64,000 bases of DNA from positions 744,001 through 808,000 of the forward strand of contig CAJQUW010001446.1 in assembly GCA_907163375.1 (NCBI GenBank), in the 5' to 3' direction. The notes under the pieces were generated by a model. It saw nothing but the letters and a program-made list of their open reading frames with translations. It was not told where the DNA came from and did not search any database. The stretch comes from Prostheceraeus crozeri (taxonomy: Eukaryota > Platyhelminthes > Polycladida > Euryleptidae). The position numbers were made by a program, and so were the translations under genes. How positions within the stretch are numbered: position 1 is the stretch's first letter; each line of letters starts with the position of its first letter. Below, piece after piece: positions 53,901 to 63,053 of this stretch.

Positions 53901-56900
53901 AACATCGGACTTCCAAAAATTCATCGAAACGTTTGTGAGCTATCCTTTACACATGTTTTTGACTGTTAAGTTTCGATATTTTAAGAAGCGAGCCGATAAG
54001 GATGCCAGCTGAAAACAGCTTCAATTTATTCAGTTTTGAGACAAATTCAAATTCCAGTAATTTCTTCTACTTCAGGTGTGATCAGCATTACCAGTAATGG
54101 ATTGGTCATCTATATGACATTAATGAGACCAAATTTCCGACGTCCTGTGAACGCTTATCTAATCAACTTGGCATTCAGTGATATCTTGCAAGTGATATTT
54201 GGATTTCCACTTTGTATATATTCATCTTTTCAGGAAAAGTAAGTTTGATAGAGCTCATCATATTTCTGAACTGTTGTTAGCTGTTACTATAATATTTCAT
54301 TTCAAATAATTTTTCTTATAGCAGCTTCTACATGCTAACATCAATTTCATTTTCTGAAAAATCCGTAATATTTTTTTGCAAATCGAATTTTCACGCTTTG
54401 CATTATATATGTTTAATCTACCCATGACTATTTATATTCACTTTTGCAAAAGCGTCTGTTTGTAGCGTACTACTGTCTTTTTCCAATACCTTGTGTTACA
54501 TTCTTAACTTTAGACCATCTCTTTCTTAATTTATCATAATGTTCTAATCCTAATAATAATTGAGATTCCATATCTTTCATATAACGTACTCTATCTTTGT
54601 GTTTTTCAATGTTCATCTTTTCAATGTCCTTTAAAGTAGAACTACGTTCATTTGTTAACCTGTTGAGGCCCCAGGTTTTAAAATCATACATGACTCTAAC
54701 TGACTAAGACGTGCAGTGCACGTCCCATTGAGTATGGCAGATTCTGAGAACAATATATTAACTTTCACTACCTCAACTGACAAGGACGTGCTGAGCACGT
54801 CCTTGGAATTCCTAGGATTCTTTAAATGAATAAACTAATGTCTAAAATACACCTGTAGTAAGTTAGGACTATACTTAATAAATGTATTTAGGCCAAATAA
54901 CTGATGAACTTCTACTGTACATGTATAAATTTACGCTATTCTAAACTAGACTTCGTTTTATATAAAATTATCATTAGATTGCAAAATTCCTGCATAATAA
55001 TGCTGAGCTATTATTTGCTAACCATTATTATGCTGATCATTCTTCGCCCCAGTACTCTGAAACTTCATTAATCAATTAAAACTTAAATCAACTGTAATTA
55101 GCGTGACCTCTTTACATGTAAATATATACAAACACTTTTCTATGTAATGCATCAAACATTATTATTATATACATGTATAGCATCCTGATAAGATCCATAG
55201 TAAGGACTTAACAAATAAAAACTAAACATAACAGGATGATTGCCGCATTATGAATCTTCCTCGTCTTTTGAGTGATATATGCGGAAACATGGATCAACGC
55301 ATAGCGCTGGTGTTGTTGGGCAATCCGGACACACAAAAACAGTCTCCTTCCTGCGACCATCACTCGCGCAAATGCGGCATTTCTTTGCCGGGCGTTCTTT
55401 GTTCGGACGAGGCGAAAGTCGTTTGAGGGCGTGCAGACTGTTAGAATCTTTTGCGTTGAGAGGCAACCGACCTCCCGAAGGTCCAGAGCGTCGAATTTGA
55501 CCACTTTTCACAACAAAATTTTCAATGACTTTTTCTTGATAGCTTAGGAAATCACAGTTTCCACCACAACTTTTGTATACAATCCACGAGTTCCGGATCA
55601 TGACATGTGTCAGGTGAATTCCAAGTTTTGTAAACCACTTGTAGTTCTTTCTTGTCATGTTGTATTGATGCAGACTACCGTCTCGCGAGTCCACACCACC
55701 CATTCCTTTATTGTATGCCAGGACAGACCATGATTTGTTGATGTTATCTTCAACTCCTCCGCGTAAAATCCTTTGATGCGAGGAAGTACCAGCGGTTTTC
55801 GCAGTGTCGACCAAGTAAATTGTTTTGAGGCCAGATGACTTTCGCTCGACTGCCTTCACACACAAAACCTCGTCCTTTCTGCAGAATGCGTGTGATTTTG
55901 CCGGAACGTTCTTATCTCGCAAAATCTGTGGAACACCACGGAAAGGACGAATAGTTCCCGTAAGCAAAGTATTCCTTTCGTAAAGATACGCAGCCAGACG
56001 GACACTTGTAAAAAAGTTATCAACGTAAAGATGATATCCACAAATTGATAGGTCGGCAAGAAGAGCGATCACAATTTTCTCGCTGAAAGTAAAGTTTTTA
56101 GCATCATCCGAGACGTCCTTCAGTATGTTTTCGTTCTCCTTTTTTCCTGCTGCTACCTCAATGTTCCAAGTATATCCGGTAGAACTTTCGCATAGGCAGT
56201 ACGTCAGCATACCATATCGCGATCTCTCCGAAGGTATGTATCGTCGAAAATGGATTCTGCCTTTGTATAATAGCAGACTCTCATCAACACAAATGTCTTG
56301 CTTCGGCTTATAGACAGTCTTACATTTTTCTTGGGCAAAAAATAGAAAAGGGCGAATTTTTCGAAGAGTGTCATTATCATCCAAGTCACTGTAATCACAA
56401 AACCGAAGAAATTTCACGACCTCCTCAAACCGATTTCGAGGAAGGCAATGCGGACTCTGAAAAAAGTCACTTTTATATAGGATGTTTCTTGACCAATAAT
56501 GTCGAATTTCTGGCTTTTGGTTCAATTTCATACATAACATAATTCCGATGACCTTTTTCATTTCAATAATGGTAGCAGGACGCCATTTCGCCAATGATGC
56601 CGGTAGGTTGTTCTCGGGGCTCACGTCGTACTCTTCGAATGTCAGTTCAGCTTTCTTGTTTGTCCAGTCGCACAGCAGTTAGAATAGATTGTCATCAAGA
56701 AATAAATCAATGAAGAATTCAATGTTATTATTCACGTCAGATGGCACATCGTAAGTAAGATTTATTCCACTTTCTTGGGTGAATTGCAAATTGCGAATCT
56801 CGTGAAAGTCATGGCCCTCTTCAACGAAAGTCCACTCTCCTTGTCTTATATGTCAGTTGCGATGTTGGGAATATCGTTGTCTTCATCGTCATCACTACTT

Positions 56901-59900
56901 GTACTATCTTCAGAGTAGCTACTGTCATCCAAAGCATTGAGCTGTGCGGCAATTTGCTTCGCTGATAAGCACCTTCTCTTTTGCATGACGAGATTGAATT
57001 GAGAAAAAGGTTTTTACGACAGTTTAGTATACAATGCAATGTTGAATCGGAATAATTGACGTCAGCGAAACCAATAGCGATTTTTGAAATATATTAGCCA
57101 CGCATTCATTATGTTGTACAGAACTGTGAGAAGAATTTCATAGATATCTGCGCATTCGGATGATTTGAAGTCAATCGGGATTCAAATTTAATGACATTGA
57201 AATCAATAGCGCTTTGCATTGTTTCGCATTATACTTAGAATAACTCACTGTGAGATAAGCATCATAGAGATCGAAATCATTATACTTCATGCCTGTATTT
57301 TTACAGCAATTCTGCACGGATAATTAAGATTCTAAATATCATCTGAAAATTGAATAGGATTCGAATAAAAATCTGGAATTGACTCATCGTTCCTTATACT
57401 TTATTCATGAAAGTAACTTAAAGTAAAATATCTGTACGGATGAATTTAAATATCCATAAAATCTATAATTGCATAAATAATCATTATTGTATGGAACATG
57501 AATGTATTGCAAAGCATATCAAACGATTTTGCATTTGTCTATGTCAGTTGTCGGAGTATAGTCGATCTCCTACATTGTCAATTAGATGAAATGAGAAAAG
57601 GACGTGCACTGCACGTCTTTGTCAGTTGAGAGCATGTAGTTAATGATATATTGGGCAATTGAAGCAATCATCACAGGACGTACTCTGCACGTCCTCGGGG
57701 CTCAACAGGTTAACGAAGGATATATTCTCGAAGTTTCTTCCATTTCTGAGGTTTCCATTTTTTAATAAATATTTTGAATACAATCTTCTGATATTTTTAG
57801 ACTGTGAAAAGACTACCTATATTTTTGAAATTTATCGAGTACATAAATTTTTGAAATCTTGGAAGGTGTGACATCCGGTGCGAGCGAAGCGAAGCGCCAG
57901 ATGCCATACCCTATACTACTAGCAATCTTTGTATTCTACATCACTTCCCTCTACTTGGTATGGGCTACATAATTTCCTACAAATGGGCATTAAAAGACAT
58001 TATTCCCAATTGAAATTTCCCTTTTATTTTCAGGTGGATGTTTGGTAGCGGAGGATGCGTTTTATATGCCTATATTTGCTACACGTGTAACTTTTCGTGT
58101 ATGAATACTTATTGTTGCATTGTCATTTATCGATACTGCATTCTGCATCACGCTTCCTCAGGTAAGATTTATTGACGAATGGCACTATTCAAGAACGTGT
58201 ATCATTGTGTCATTCAAATGGAGTACTTCAATAAATGTGTACAAATGGAAACTTTAGTCGCTTATTTCGTTGTTTATGATAATTATCTAATAGATTCTAA
58301 AAAGAATTATAGTGAACATAATGCTCATCACATATTAGAAGACATCATATTTACATTTCAAAAATGTCAAATGCTGTGACTTTCCTAGTTAAGATTGGAC
58401 TATCTATGGCAGAAAACATAAATTTTGCTGCACTTATTTGCAAACCCCAGGTCAAATCTTGACCAATCAATCTCATTGAGCAGCAACTAAAGGTGCATTC
58501 ACACCGGACGCGACGCATCTTCACGCTAAAGAATTTTCGTTCAGAGCCTTAATAAACCTATGGGCTGTTGACACAAGGACGCGCGGGACCGCGCCGCATC
58601 CAGTGTGAATGGACCTTACCTCTTGTAGTAACTACTTGTTTACGTATTTTTTAGTTACACAGATCAACAATGTATTATTCAGATTATTAAACATGCTTCA
58701 GAGTTAAAGGAACTACTTTCACATTTATGATGGAATTTAGTAATTTATAATTCATGGATGACACAATATCACTGAGATTGCTGTTGCAGGTGTTGACGCA
58801 TGCAGATGCTATTTGTTTATGATCAGTAAAACTGTTCTATGCTTTAAGGAACTTATCAATAGACGATTAGGGCTATACTCAAGTTATCAAGCAAATAAAA
58901 ACTTCATTATGTGCAGATATTGCTATATCCAGCACAAGGTAAAGATATTTCTTCTTATATATAGTTAAAGATTGTTGATTTGCAATTTTACAAGAGTTGT
59001 CTGAAATCCGATGTCAATTATTAACAATTTCACGACCTTCTCAGTGAAAAAACTGTCGGGATCTGTCGGTAAATTGTCGGGCCGAAAATTTAGCGACAAT
59101 TGACCGACAGATCCCGACAGTTTTTTTTCACCGGGTTGGTCAGAATGAAATCCAGACCGAGGTCAAGGTTGAAACCCTGACAACGAAATATTTTGGGATT
59201 TTCTGACTTATTTTGACAACTGTTTGAATAATCATTAATCGGAAATGTTTTTCATCATTTCAGTTTTTATATTTCGTCGCAGACGTTACATGTTGCTCAT
59301 TTTGGGCTCTATTTGGTTATATTCAATTGTCTGGTCAACTATTCCTCTCATTGGAATAGGATCTTATGCTCAAGAAAAATTCGGTACAAGCTGTAGTTTA
59401 GGATGGACAGATCCGCTTCCATCTACCAAAGTCTACATCATCATGGTCGCTATTTTTGTGTTTGTTGGTCCAATAATACTTATGATCTTCGCTTTTCTAC
59501 GGATCATATTCTCAACTCTGGTTACAAGAAGAAAGGTTCAAGTGGCTCCGCAAACTCTTCAAATAGACACAGACAATAACCGTCATTTCAATATTTCTAT
59601 GGTGAGCGATTTTCAATGCACTTTCACATTAAAATAAAAATCAGTTTTGCTAATCCTGTCCACAAGGACACTGAAGCGCATCGAAATCATGGGATTCGCA
59701 CTCCTGCCATGTTCCTGCAGGGTTAAACGAATGCAGTTGTACAGCAATTATCGTGCCTTTTTCCACTGGTGTCATCCTAGCAGTGATCCCACGAAGTCCC
59801 ATCCCGCGGGATCCCGGTATTCTAATCCAGATCTCTGTCAGCAGTGATAGGGATCCCGATAAATCTAGTACCCGGTATGTGGAGAATATTACAAGGGATT

Positions 59901-62900
59901 TGCAGTTATTAAAGCAAGGAAGTGAGTAAGTTAAGTGTATATTTTCATTCACACAGAAATCACGAGTAAGTCATTTACAATCAATCAATCATATGCACGC
60001 AAGAGTTTTATTCAGGTAGCAGCAAATGATAAATGAAAGTAATACTAAATCGTACAATGATTTATGCTAAAGTAGAGAAAATACTATATAATAAGATAAC
60101 ATCTATTCGAAAAGATCTCCCTTGCCAAAATTGTCGCCATTGGAAAAAGAGTTTCTCCTCCGAGTTGTTCGAGTTTGTAGTTGAATTAATCTTCTTGATC
60201 GAGTGGATTTCTGAGGACACATTTAGTGTAATGGATGAAGTGGAAACCAGAAATGCTCTCCAAAAGTCGAATAGTACTTCTTTCACGCCGACCCTGGATG
60301 TTAGGATAAACATCACAATTGCAATGATCTCCGCAGGTGAATCTGTGAGCTCTTCGTTGAATTCTATTCAGGACATCCTCATTTTGTGCTGATAATCCAA
60401 TCATCAATGGAGAACACTATTCTTTGACCGACAGTGTCAAACCATTATATACTCGAGTAAGGCACGAGCGATCAAGAAATTTGTTCAGAACTCTTAGAGC
60501 ACATAATCAACGAGATGCACAAAGGTCATTCAGGTCATTCGTGAAATAACCCCAAGTATTTTCAGTTCAGTTACCAAGGACATACCGGAATGCTAGGAAC
60601 CACATTAGTAGTAGATTTGGGGATCCACAGATGTTTGCACTTGTCAATATTGAGACGCAAACCCACCGATGATGACCACTGCAACATATTTTGATGCTCA
60701 TCAAAGCAAGAAAGAACAAATGAGTCTGTCACCGAAATGACAAAAGAGTAGTCATCTACATATTTCATGACAGAGTTAGTATCATGCAGTGGTTTTAGGG
60801 AGCTTATTAACACGTTTAACAAAAATGAGCCGAAAACTGACGAAGAGGGCCGAGAGATTGTCATTGTGAACGCAATTCACACAACGACGCGCAGTCGACA
60901 AAAACCGAAAAAATCACCTCAAGACCACGCCAACGAAGAAAAGTGAGTTGATAGGGGCACGAAGAGCCCGTCGACGAAGCGGCAGAACAAAAAATCGAAG
61001 CACAGGGCCACCAAAGTGAGGAGATCCACGCACAAACACGAAAGACTACAGAGGATAGAGAGTGTATGACTGTCACGCTCATTAAAGGAATTACATTAAA
61101 GAAATATACTAAAGTACATGAACTTTATGAAATTGAGAATAAAATTATTTCATTTTTTATTGAACTCTTTCTGTAACAGTCGAAGCCTTTCGCCACAACA
61201 CACATAAATGAGACATTCGGCTGAAGTACACAATTTCTTGAACGAAATTCAAGAGGATAGGGAATTTTAGGTGCATTACATAATTCTCACCTAATCTGTC
61301 GGCGATGTAAATAGCATAATCAAATATTGATTTGCATCCTCAGTTAAAAATGGGAGCAAACTTGAATATCTGCTATTTCATCCAAAATCAGGAATCATCA
61401 ACAGGCATAGTTTACTTCTATCAACATCGACGCATATTTAACATTAAAGATACAGCCATAACCGAAGTAAAGTTGCATGTAAAATACGAAATCAACATGT
61501 TAATACGTAAGTTTCGGCGGATATTCTACAAATAGTTCTTTTGGACACACTGCTGACATGTCGTCTGAGTCAGTGCGTCTGAAATAATTGTTAGATGCTG
61601 CTTATTCAAAACACAGTGCTCAAAACACAGTGCAGCTACAAAATTAAATTGCATCCTCAGTTGAAAAATGTATCTGTAAAAGAACTTTCTCTTTGTGATA
61701 TAGGATGTCATTTTCGTATTCGTGCAGAGATTATTCTTACTGCAGTCCTCTTTTTCCATTTCGTGTTCAGTCGTTGGAAATTTGTCATCAGCACGAGACG
61801 AAGTTTTTCAGCCTTAACACGAACACGACTGAAGTACCTTAACGCGACACGACACGAAATCCAAGCCGCCTGTGACTAACACGAAAATAATACGAAATTT
61901 ATCTTGCTAGTAATTCATTTGAAATACATTTTTCAATTCAAGGCAATAGTTCACTGGAGAGGAAAACACCAGTTAAAAGGAATTACAAAGACATTTGAAT
62001 TAGATTTAAAGTTCCGTTATTACTGTCGAATGGCTGTAGACGAGTGGCCGATCAAATAGTAATAAGACGTCGCTTATCAAGTTATGCTGGACTCGGAGTA
62101 CACTGTTTATTGTTTCTGACAGACCCCATTGTTGAAAATGCACTGGAAAATGGCTGGATTGGAAACTATTGCTTGGACGAGGCGTGCACTGCTCTGCTCA
62201 AATTCGGGTTGTGGATAGCACACTCTGTCCACCACCTCACTCATGGTCCGCACAGTAGACGTTTGATGCTCGTGGTTGGACCATGTTTTTGTAAATGCTA
62301 CACACAGAATGCATTATTGGTCTTGCAATTCAGTTGTGCAAGTACATGTAGATTGAAGGAATGCTGTTTATTCATCCTTCATCATCGTGAAATGATGTAT
62401 TCTAGATACCTTGTCTTTAACGAGAACAGATTAAGTCATCAAGCTATCTCGATTTAAACTTTTGCAGTGAATTATTGTCAACACGAGAATAAAGCACGAC
62501 TCTAATTGTCAAACACGAACACAAATAACAAGGCTCAACACGAAACGAAACCCGATCGAGTTCGTGTCGTGAACGCACACCTCTACTACGCATCTTCAGA
62601 TTTAATAAGCTATCATTAAGAATACTTTTACCCTGAAAAATTAATATATCATGAGAAATCTGCCATTTATTTGGTTTCACTTTTTCTCTTTTCCAGAGAG
62701 TAGCTGTCAGCACAGCCATTTACTTGATTGCATGGTCACCATACGCAATTATGTCGTTGATAGAAACTTCGGGCTTTAATATTCAAACATCCTTCACACC
62801 AATACCTACGATGTTGGCGAAATCTCAAAGTGCATTCAATCCCCTCTTTTATGCCCTTTTGCAACCAAAGTTTCGCGATGAAGTGTTCAGTTTTCTCTTT

Positions 62901-63053
62901 AATCGAGGTGAGACATCAAGCCATCAGAACTTGGATCCTTCATTGGTTTCAGGTGTTCATGAACCAGTGCCAATGTTTCCGCAACGCGATGCTATTAATC
63001 AGATACAGTTTGTCATGGATACATTATCACCCACCTCCGAAGAAAGAAAGTAA
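46662..63053 (+). CDS. Opsin (retinal-binding rhodopsin-class GPCR), five exons
   Basis: Exons 46662-46863, 54076-54238, 58034-58161, 59264-59601 and 62697-63053 join in phase (phases 1, 2, 1, 0 at the four junctions), all with GT-AG sites, to 1188 nt = 395 residues plus stop. The product should be a seven-helix membrane receptor binding retinal through K319 (TM7, LAKSQSAFNP) and coupling to a G protein. Other landmarks: N47 glycosylation site (NGT), TM1 N75, TM2 D103, disulphide C130-C208, E202 at the bovine Glu181 counterion position, Tyr at the 113 position, TM6 AWSPY (289-293) and NPLFY at 325-329. The E/DRY motif is YRY (154-156). The opsin class is not assigned. The N-terminus is uncertain: in-frame Met codons also occur at residues 18, 20 and 37. 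Introns 1, 2 and 4 contain transposons, all outside the exons. Confidence 0.9.
47110..47350 (+). repeat. Partial copy of the 18.4-kb foldback family (centre)
   Basis: Shares CTTTTTGGCATGGAAT, GTGTTTAGCTTCATAGA and intervening order with 18600-18790, with many mismatches. Confidence 0.6.
47919..47952. repeat. (TA)n microsatellite
   Basis: About 16 uninterrupted TA units. Confidence 0.9.
48563..50345 (+). pseudogene. mariner-type transposase, frameshifted and interrupted
   Basis: ATG 48563 (MQRRTLTLEKRVFVVELYY) opens the N-terminal HTH region, followed by LKRSGRPLSVRTEEN and the first catalytic Asp in ILWSDETIFKIDGH. A missing base near 49205 shifts the frame just before the insertion at 49237. 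After it, 49948-50345 carries LHFQQDAAPPHY (second Asp), a TGA in place of a Trp codon, and WPARSPDLPPL (third Asp), in the order of mariner-family DDD transposases. Inactive. Confidence 0.85.
49237..49939. mobile_element. hAT-like non-autonomous element nested in mariner
   Basis: Ends TAGACACCGACATCTTAGG (left) and, reverse-complemented, TAGACAGCGACAATTTAGG (right). Flanks AAGATAAG and GTGATAAG suggest an imperfect 8-bp duplication. Near both ends TTTAGGTG-type motifs repeat many times. No coding frame. Removing it rejoins the mariner transposase at EDK|YFKLL. Confidence 0.8.
50540..50960. repeat. GC-rich repeat island in intron 1
   Basis: Markedly GC-rich against an AT-rich background, with GCGGCC, GTCGCGAC and GTCGCC motifs at both sides (GGCCGCCGCGGCC near 50593; GTCGCGACCTGGCCGCC near 50910), hinting at an inverted-repeat element (possibly PIF/Harbinger-type). 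Boundaries not determined. Confidence 0.45.
50985..51190 (+). repeat. Partial arm of the 18.4-kb foldback family
   Basis: GAACGAGACCGAAAATGAGA, TCAAAGAAAAACACA and AATCCAATGGGA appear in the same order as in 18380-18530. Confidence 0.65.
53440..53490 (+). repeat. Fragment of the 18.4-kb foldback family
   Basis: AATTTTTGGCATAGAATG, TTCAGATCACTTCTCATC and GCATGTGCT match 18600-18655 with mismatches. Confidence 0.5.
54076..54238 (+). CDS. Opsin exon 2: TM1 end, TM2
   Basis: Acceptor TTCAG at 54075, donor AA|GTAAGT at 54239. Encodes VISITSNGLVIYMTL, then RPNFRRPVNAYLINLAFSD and the TM2 end FGFPLCIYSSFQE. Contains the conserved TM1 Asn and TM2 Asp. Confidence 0.92.
54707..54802. repeat. Subterminal palindromes, 3' end of piggyBac copy 2
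   Basis: AGACGTGCAGTGCACGTCC (54707-54725) and GGACGTGCTGAGCACGTCC (54784-54802, perfect arms). Confidence 0.85.
55248..56624 (-). CDS. piggyBac-family transposase, catalytic and C-terminal domains, copy 2
   Basis: 458 codons, same extent as copy 1 with five residue differences (for example S95F, N194I, N276K, A323T). Catalytic D114, D202 and D312 and the Cys-rich C-terminal domain (CRICASDG...CPDC) are intact. The first codon used is GTG; the true N-terminal part lies upstream behind the same in-frame TAA and frameshift as in copy 1. The shared lesions show that both copies descend from an already altered source, mobilised in trans or expressed from an internal ATG. Confidence 0.92.
   Translation of the reverse strand: MSPENNLPASLAKWRPATIIEMKKVIGIMLCMKLNQKPEIRHYWSRNILYKSDFFQSPHCLPRNRFEEVVKFLRFCDYSDLDDNDTLRKIRPFLFFAQEKCKTVYKPKQDICVDESLLLYKGRIHFRRYIPSERSRYGMLTYCLCESSTGYTWNIEVAAGKKENENILKDVSDDAKNFTFSEKIVIALLADLSICGYHLYVDNFFTSVRLAAYLYERNTLLTGTIRPFRGVPQILRDKNVPAKSHAFCRKDEVLCVKAVERKSSGLKTIYLVDTAKTAGTSSHQRILRGGVEDNINKSWSVLAYNKGMGGVDSRDGSLHQYNMTRKNYKWFTKLGIHLTHVMIRNSWIVYKSCGGNCDFLSYQEKVIENFVVKSGQIRRSGPSGGRLPLNAKDSNSLHALKRLSPRPNKERPAKKCRICASDGRRKETVFVCPDCPTTPALCVDPCFRIYHSKDEEDS
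56846..56986 (-). pseudogene. N-terminal acidic segment of piggyBac transposase (copy 2)
   Basis: ATG at 56986 opens the same MQKRRCLSAKQIAAQLNALD segment and stops at the same TAA (56846-56848) as copy 1. Confidence 0.7.
57600..57694. repeat. Subterminal palindromes, 5' end of piggyBac copy 2
   Basis: GGACGTGCACTGCACGTCT (57600-57618) and GGACGTACTCTGCACGTCC (57676-57694, one arm mismatch). Confidence 0.85.
58034..58161 (+). CDS. Opsin exon 3: TM3 and start of second cytoplasmic loop
   Basis: Acceptor CAG at 58033, donor CAG|GTAAGA at 58162. Encodes WMFGSGGCVLYAYICY (the TM3 disulphide Cys), then CCIVIYRYCILHHASS. The usual acidic residue of E/DRY is Tyr here. Confidence 0.92.
58492..58615 (+). 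repeat. Small MITE, copy B
   Basis: Starts GGTGCATTCACACCGGACGC and ends GCCGCATCCAGTGTGAATGG followed by ACC, which are inverted repeats of each other with few mismatches; 124 bp. Related to 3942-4056. The target duplication is unclear. Confidence 0.8.
59043..59132. repeat. Foldback element with ~36-bp arms
   Basis: The left arm, AGTGAAAAAACTGTCGGGAT and onward to ATTGTCG, is mirrored by the right arm (59094-59132), CGACAATTGACCGACAGATC ending in TTTTTTTTCACCG. One substitution and a small length difference in the T run; loop of about 14 bases. It would form a very stable hairpin in the intron RNA. Confidence 0.9.
59264..59601 (+). CDS. Opsin exon 4: TM4, ECL2, TM5, part of ICL3
   Basis: Acceptor TCATTTCAG at 59263, donor ATG|GTGAGC at 59602. 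Encodes FIFRRRRYMLLILGSIW (TM4), QEKFGTSCSLGW (the ECL2 Cys, and Glu at the 181 position), VYIIMVAIFVFVGPIILMIF (TM5) and a polar third loop. Confidence 0.93.
60186..60864 (-). pseudogene. Non-LTR reverse transcriptase fragment in opsin intron 4
   Basis: 60571-60864 reads SSVFGSFLLNVLISSLKPL, KYVDDYSFVISV (catalytic YVDD) and SVGLRLNIDKCKHLWIPKS. After a break, 60186-60407 reads NEDVLNRIQRRAHRFTCG, the RT C-terminal block (normally LERVQRRATR). 5'- and 3'-truncated, with stops. Not obviously the same family as the other two LINEs. Confidence 0.7.
61788..62590. repeat. CACGA-rich repeat clusters, possible ends of a hAT-like element
   Basis: Clusters of ACACGA/CACGAAC at 61788-61890 and 62480-62590. 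The second ends GAACGCACACCTCTA, whose reverse complement TAGAGGTGTGCGTTC resembles hAT termini. The 137-codon frame between (62044-62457) is not recognised. Ends and duplication not established. Confidence 0.45.
62697..63053 (+). CDS. Opsin exon 5: TM6, TM7, cytoplasmic tail
   Basis: Acceptor TTTTCCAG at 62696. Encodes RVAVSTAIYLIAWSPYA (TM6), then PTMLAKSQSAFNPLFYAL (TM7 with retinal-attachment Lys and NPxxY), KFRDEVFSFLF (helix 8) and a Ser/Thr-containing tail (RGETSSHQN..., SPTSEERK) ending at TAA 63051-63053. Confidence 0.94.
   Translation, partial: RVAVSTAIYLIAWSPYAIMSLIETSGFNIQTSFTPIPTMLAKSQSAFNPLFYALLQPKFRDEVFSFLFNRGETSSHQNLDPSLVSGVHEPVPMFPQRDAINQIQFVMDTLSPTSEERK

Larger units (their letters stand above)
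46864..54075 (+). other. Opsin intron 1 (7.2 kb), transposon-rich
   Basis: Donor GTAAGT, acceptor TTTCTTCTACTTCAG. Contains a foldback-family fragment (about 47110-47350), a TA microsatellite (47919-47952), a mariner-like element (48305-50468) with a nested hAT-like element, a GC-rich repeat (50540-50960) and foldback fragments (50985-51190, 53440-53490). 51200-53440 shows nothing else recognisable. Confidence 0.75.
54659..57709 (-). mobile_element. piggyBac-like element copy 2 (in opsin intron 2)
   Basis: 3051 bp between TTAA sites (54655-54658 and 57710-57713). The ends are CCTGTTGAGGCCCC (one extra G relative to copy 1) and GGGGCTCAACAGG. Same gene and palindromes as copy 1, in the opposite orientation. 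It has a ~70-bp segment near 57089-57158 missing from copy 1 and lacks one right-end palindrome. It carries the empty site of the hAT-like insertion found in copy 1. Confidence 0.95.
54239..58033 (+). other. Opsin intron 2 (3.8 kb) with piggyBac copy 2
   Basis: Donor GTAAGT, acceptor TTTTATTTTCAG. The intron is about 0.74 kb without the piggyBac element at 54659-57709. No other feature recognised. Confidence 0.85.
58162..59263 (+). other. Opsin intron 3 (1.1 kb)
   Basis: Contains a small MITE (58492-58615) and a hairpin element (59043-59132). The rest is AT-rich, nothing recognised. Confidence 0.8.
59602..62696 (+). other. Opsin intron 4 (3.1 kb)
   Basis: Donor GTGAGC, acceptor CTCTTTTCCAG. 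Holds a minus-strand LINE RT fragment (60186-60864), CACGAAC-rich repeats (61788-62590) and a CCCGCGGGATCCCGG-containing segment near 59800-59870. Nothing else recognised. Confidence 0.75.

Noticed and set aside
53821-53935. Possible opsin exon (SQAIAGENLRYPVTVDARSN... with AG and GTGAGC borders)
   Set aside because: Joining it to exon 2 would not give a hydrophobic TM1. The exon ending at 46863 supplies TM1 in the correct phase, so this is probably a chance open stretch.
62044-62457. 137-codon ORF in opsin intron 4
   Set aside because: No recognisable domain. It lies between CACGA-rich repeats in an intron of a well-supported gene and is treated as a chance frame.
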